Shown here: in pieces, positions 61,488-64,000 of the stretch
Position numbering within the stretch: the stretch's first letter is position 1
Layout of the letters: each line of letters begins with the position of its first letter
Assembly: GCA_008729055.1 (NCBI GenBank)
Contig: SDUX01000007.1
Span: forward strand, 2,280,064 to 2,344,063
Source of the DNA: Pyropia haitanensis
Lineage: Eukaryota > Rhodophyta > Bangiophyceae > Bangiales > Bangiaceae
Length of the DNA stretch: 64,000 nucleotides
Reading direction: 5' to 3'
Translations under genes and position numbers: made by a program
The notes under the pieces: model-generated
Told to the model about the DNA's origin: nothing
The model's input: the letters and a program-made list of their open reading frames with translations, nothing else
Databases searched by the model: none

Positions 61488-64000
61488 ATGTCGAGCGCAG
61501 CGGGCGACCCCGACGACAAGGATGCGGAGTGTGGTGGCGCCCAGCCGTTCTTTGCCCAGCTAGGCGGCGAGGCGTTGGACTTTGACACGCCGCAGAACAT
61601 GCTCGAGGCTTTGCTGCACCACCGGGGCTCTCACACGCACGTGGCGGCCGTGGCGCGGCGGGAGGCAGGTGGCAAGGGCGGTGACAGGCGGGATGCGGTC
61701 CGCCCCGCTGAGGCGGCGGCGCCTCCGTTGGCGCTTGACGACCCTCTGCCTCCTGACCTCTCGTTGGGTGGCAAGGGCTTACCCCCGGGGCAGCGTGCGA
61801 CGGCGTTGGGACAAGACTTCTCTGTTGGGACACTCGTCGGGCATCTGCAAGACGCCATCATGGTCGGCCTCTGCCTGACGCACGAGGAGTTTCGGACGAG
61901 CGCGTCCACGGCGGCGTTTATGCAGCCGGTGTTTGGCGGCTTGGGCGTTTTCTACGCGCTCGAAACGGACGTCTTTGTCGTGTGGGCGTCGAGAAAGGAC
62001 GACAAGGACGGCTGCTACTGCTCCTGCGGCGGCGCGGACCTGACGGAGAACGTGGGAGCCCGCGTCCGCATGGGCCTTTCGTCGACCTGCAGCCACGCCG
62101 TCGCATACGTCCTCGCGTTGCGGGCCGTCTCCCTCAATCTGCTCTGTGCGTCCGTCACCGACCTGCTGCGCCGGCGACCGGCGCTGGACGGGTCGGGCAC
62201 CTGTCCCGACGACGTGCGCGTTGCGCCCGTGCATGACGGTCAAAGCTACGTGGTGGCCCACAACCGCATCGTTTGCGTGGTGAGCAACCCCCCGCCGTCG
62301 GCCAAGGGTCGGCGGCCGGTATGCCGCCATGTACCATGCCGCTCGAGAAACATCATATGTCTGCACTCGCTCGCTGTCAAGCCGTCTGCCGCAGGGTACG
62401 GCGATTTTGACAGCAACCCCGATGGTGATGGCGATGCGGAGGGAGCGGGCTTGGGAGACGGGGATGACGGGGGAGCGGATGCTGCATCGGGAGATAAGCG
62501 GCTCGGTGGCGGTGACGAGGACCGCATGGCTGGGCCACAAGACGGTGACGCCATTGGGCAAGAGCGCCGCGGCAAGGCACCTGACAACCCCGGGCCCGCT
62601 CCACGCGGCCCCCGCAATAAGAAAGGTGGGCCCCGCTCCTTTGCGGATACCGACCGCGTGCGACGCGCGCGGAACATGCTACCGTGCAAGGCAGAGACAG
62701 CCAGGTGTGCTCGCTATGACGAGATGGCGCGCGGTCAGACGCCGCCTATGGAGGGCGACATCAAGCTGTTCGAGGATTGCTGCATCAAGTGCGGTCACGC
62801 CGCTGAGGGCTTCCATGGGGGCAAGCCGGCCACGTTGCACACACTGAGCTGGCGCCTGTCGGTTGTCACCTACGAGGGCGTCTGCTCCAACAAGAAGAGC
62901 TGCGGCATGCCTGTACCCTTTGACGGGTCACGCCTTGGGCTGTTTTGCTACTCAACAAACACTGTGTACACTAGGACTTTCCTGGACATCATCCTCTTCA
63001 CGATCATCTCGAACAAGAGCAGCATCTCGGCGGCCTCGGCGGTGTCGGCCTTCCAGCTCCATTGCACTGGAGAAATCTTTGACGGGGACTCAGCCAAGTC
63101 CCGGCAAGAGCTGGGCGGTGCAACGGACGAGTACTCGCGCACGCTGATCATCCCCCGCAACCTGTACAGGTGCAGCACGTGCTACGGGTGCAGCGAGACG
63201 CCGTACGCGGCGGTTGTGGCGGACGGCCAGACGATCGGCATCTTCCGAGATGCGTCGTACCCGTTTGACAGGCCGACCCAGAACGTACCCACCATCCCCA
63301 TCTCCATAGACAACGCCTGCTCCGTTTCGTCGGCCAAGGTGAGAAAGTGCATTCGTCAACGGCTCAAGGCCGGGTTTGGGGAGGAGGTGGTGTACTCCAA
63401 GGCAGACCAGCAGGCCATGGCCAAGTTTGTGGGCGGGAGCCGGACGGTGCCGCCGCTGGGCGACCACGCGGATGCCAGTCACCGCGCGCTGACGGCGACG
63501 TGGGCCGCCACCTGCTTTTGGAGTTCCTTTTTTGTTCTGTCGGCCACGGCCAAAGACCCTGGCGGGGAGGCGTCGCTGCCTGTCTCGGAGGCGCCGGCCT
63601 CGCCTTTGAGTGGCGGCCACCTCTCGTCCTTACCCGCCCCTCTCTCGCCGGCAAGCTCCCCTCCCTGCCCTGGCAATGGTGGCGAGCCTCCTCCCCTCCA
63701 AGGAGGTGGACCCGCCCGCGGCGCTGCGCGGGCGTTGCTTCCGCACGAGCAGTACAAGTACTGCAACACCATCGCTGCTGCCATCGGAGGGGACTACCTG
63801 CTGCCGATCGTCAAGCGGGAGCGGTGGTCGGTCTTGTACACCTTCTTCCGCGCGTTTTTGAGCGAGCCGGTGATTGGCGTCTTTGCTGGCACCCCGGTGG
63901 ACGGCATTGAGGCGCTGGCTGGCGCGCTCATCGACGGCAAGCCAAGCGTTGAGTGGTTGCCGCTCTCCCACTGCGTCCAGTCCAACCTTGTCATCTGGCC
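61488..64000 (+). CDS. KDZ-superfamily transposase with SWIM-like and cysteine clusters, 5' part (runs off the right edge)
   Basis: An uninterrupted frame of 837 codons runs from ATG 61488 to the window edge without a stop. Seen in order: an acidic/Gly N-terminus; FGGLGVFYALETDVFVVW; a SWIM-like C-x-C...C-x-H motif (CYCSCGG...STCSHAVAYVLAL) near residue 185; a disordered acidic linker; a cysteine cluster CCIKCGHAAEGFHGG...CSNKKSCG...DGSRLGLF near 425-485; then YRCSTCYGC...VVADGQTIGIFRD near 565-590, which aligns with CATC...FDGLQLGF of the gene at 1221-4067 and may hold the first catalytic Asp. SWIM-like and CxC clusters in front of the catalytic domain are known from KDZ transposases. The catalytic end lies beyond the window. 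The neighbouring plus-strand genes at 52565 and 56130 could belong to the same element. Confidence 0.7.
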   Translation, partial: MSSAAGDPDDKDAECGGAQPFFAQLGGEALDFDTPQNMLEALLHHRGSHTHVAAVARREAGGKGGDRRDAVRPAEAAAPPLALDDPLPPDLSLGGKGLPPGQRATALGQDFSVGTLVGHLQDAIMVGLCLTHEEFRTSASTAAFMQPVFGGLGVFYALETDVFVVWASRKDDKDGCYCSCGGADLTENVGARVRMGLSSTCSHAVAYVLALRAVSLNLLCASVTDLLRRRPALDGSGTCPDDVRVAPVHDGQSYVVAHNRIVCVVSNPPPSAKGRRPVCRHVPCRSRNIICLHSLAVKPSAAGYGDFDSNPDGDGDAEGAGLGDGDDGGADAASGDKRLGGGDEDRMAGPQDGDAIGQERRGKAPDNPGPAPRGPRNKKGGPRSFADTDRVRRARNMLPCKAETARCARYDEMARGQTPPMEGDIKLFEDCCIKCGHAAEGFHGGKPATLHTLSWRLSVVTYEGVCSNKKSCGMPVPFDGSRLGLFCYSTNTVYTRTFLDIILFTIISNKSSISAASAVSAFQLHCTGEIFDGDSAKSRQELGGATDEYSRTLIIPRNLYRCSTCYGCSETPYAAVVADGQTIGIFRDASYPFDRPTQNVPTIPISIDNACSVSSAKVRKCIRQRLKAGFGEEVVYSKADQQAMAKFVGGSRTVPPLGDHADASHRALTATWAATCFWSSFFVLSATAKDPGGEASLPVSEAPASPLSGGHLSSLPAPLSPASSPPCPGNGGEPPPLQGGGPARGAARALLPHEQYKYCNTIAAAIGGDYLLPIVKRERWSVLYTFFRAFLSEPVIGVFAGTPVDGIEALAGALIDGKPSVEWLPLSHCVQSNLVIW

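Overview
This window looks like a transposon-dense stretch of nuclear DNA from a GC-rich eukaryote. I found no gene that I can confidently call a conserved host gene. Spliceosomal introns of about 160-215 nt (often GTACGT...TTGCAG) can be placed in three genes. The base composition is very GC-rich, with GGC microsatellites and long G or C homopolymers. Together with divergent Ty1/copia, chromodomain Ty3/gypsy, pogo-type and KDZ-class transposases, this suggests an alga. A bangiophyte red alga of the Porphyra/Pyropia kind is my best guess and a green alga the alternative. The species is inference, not something read from the sequence.

Layout, left part: 1-610 is the start of an unidentified minus-strand gene running off the left edge. 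1221-4067 is a KDZ-superfamily transposase with a cysteine cluster. It is followed by a decayed 60-bp minisatellite (4680-5620), low-complexity GC DNA, and a large convergent minus-strand gene for a Ulp1/C48-type protease (8920-12906) with a proline-rich 14-residue repeat. A complete 5.4-kb copia element with identical 183-bp LTRs lies at 13706-19146 on the minus strand. Then come G-tracts, a 2.0-kb non-autonomous element with CACTA-like ends (19726-21708), a C-rich tract, and a broken SANT/Myb-like gene (23848-25198).

Middle part: an intact pogo-type element (26957-29212) has TIRs and a TA target duplication. A non-autonomous TA-flanked element of exactly 1,000 bp follows (30041-31040). A complete young Ty3/gypsy chromovirus (31939-39307) has 862-bp LTRs differing at one site and a GTGCT target duplication. 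It carries an extra GC-rich ORF with two U1/matrin-type zinc fingers between the 5' LTR and gag. The gypsy element landed about 260 bp upstream of a second Ulp1-protease gene (39573-43084).

Right part: a four-exon Plavaka-type (KDZ) transposase gene runs on the minus strand (46760-50506), convergent with the second protease gene. Two paralogous three-exon plus-strand genes of a family I do not recognise follow (52565-55047, with a 1-nt frame break, and 56130-58719, intact). A 236-bp higher-order tandem repeat comes next (about 58880-59800). Last is the 5' 837 codons of a second cysteine-cluster KDZ transposase, open to the right edge (61488-64000) and related to the one at 1221-4067.

How the parts may work together: both LTR elements separate gag from pol by a -1 frame change with a fitting slippery heptamer. 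A KDZ-class transposase converging on a Ulp1-type protease gene occurs twice, which suggests (inference) that the protease is an accessory gene of large KDZ-type elements. The unrecognised paralog pair next to a KDZ transposase is the best candidate for an undescribed component.
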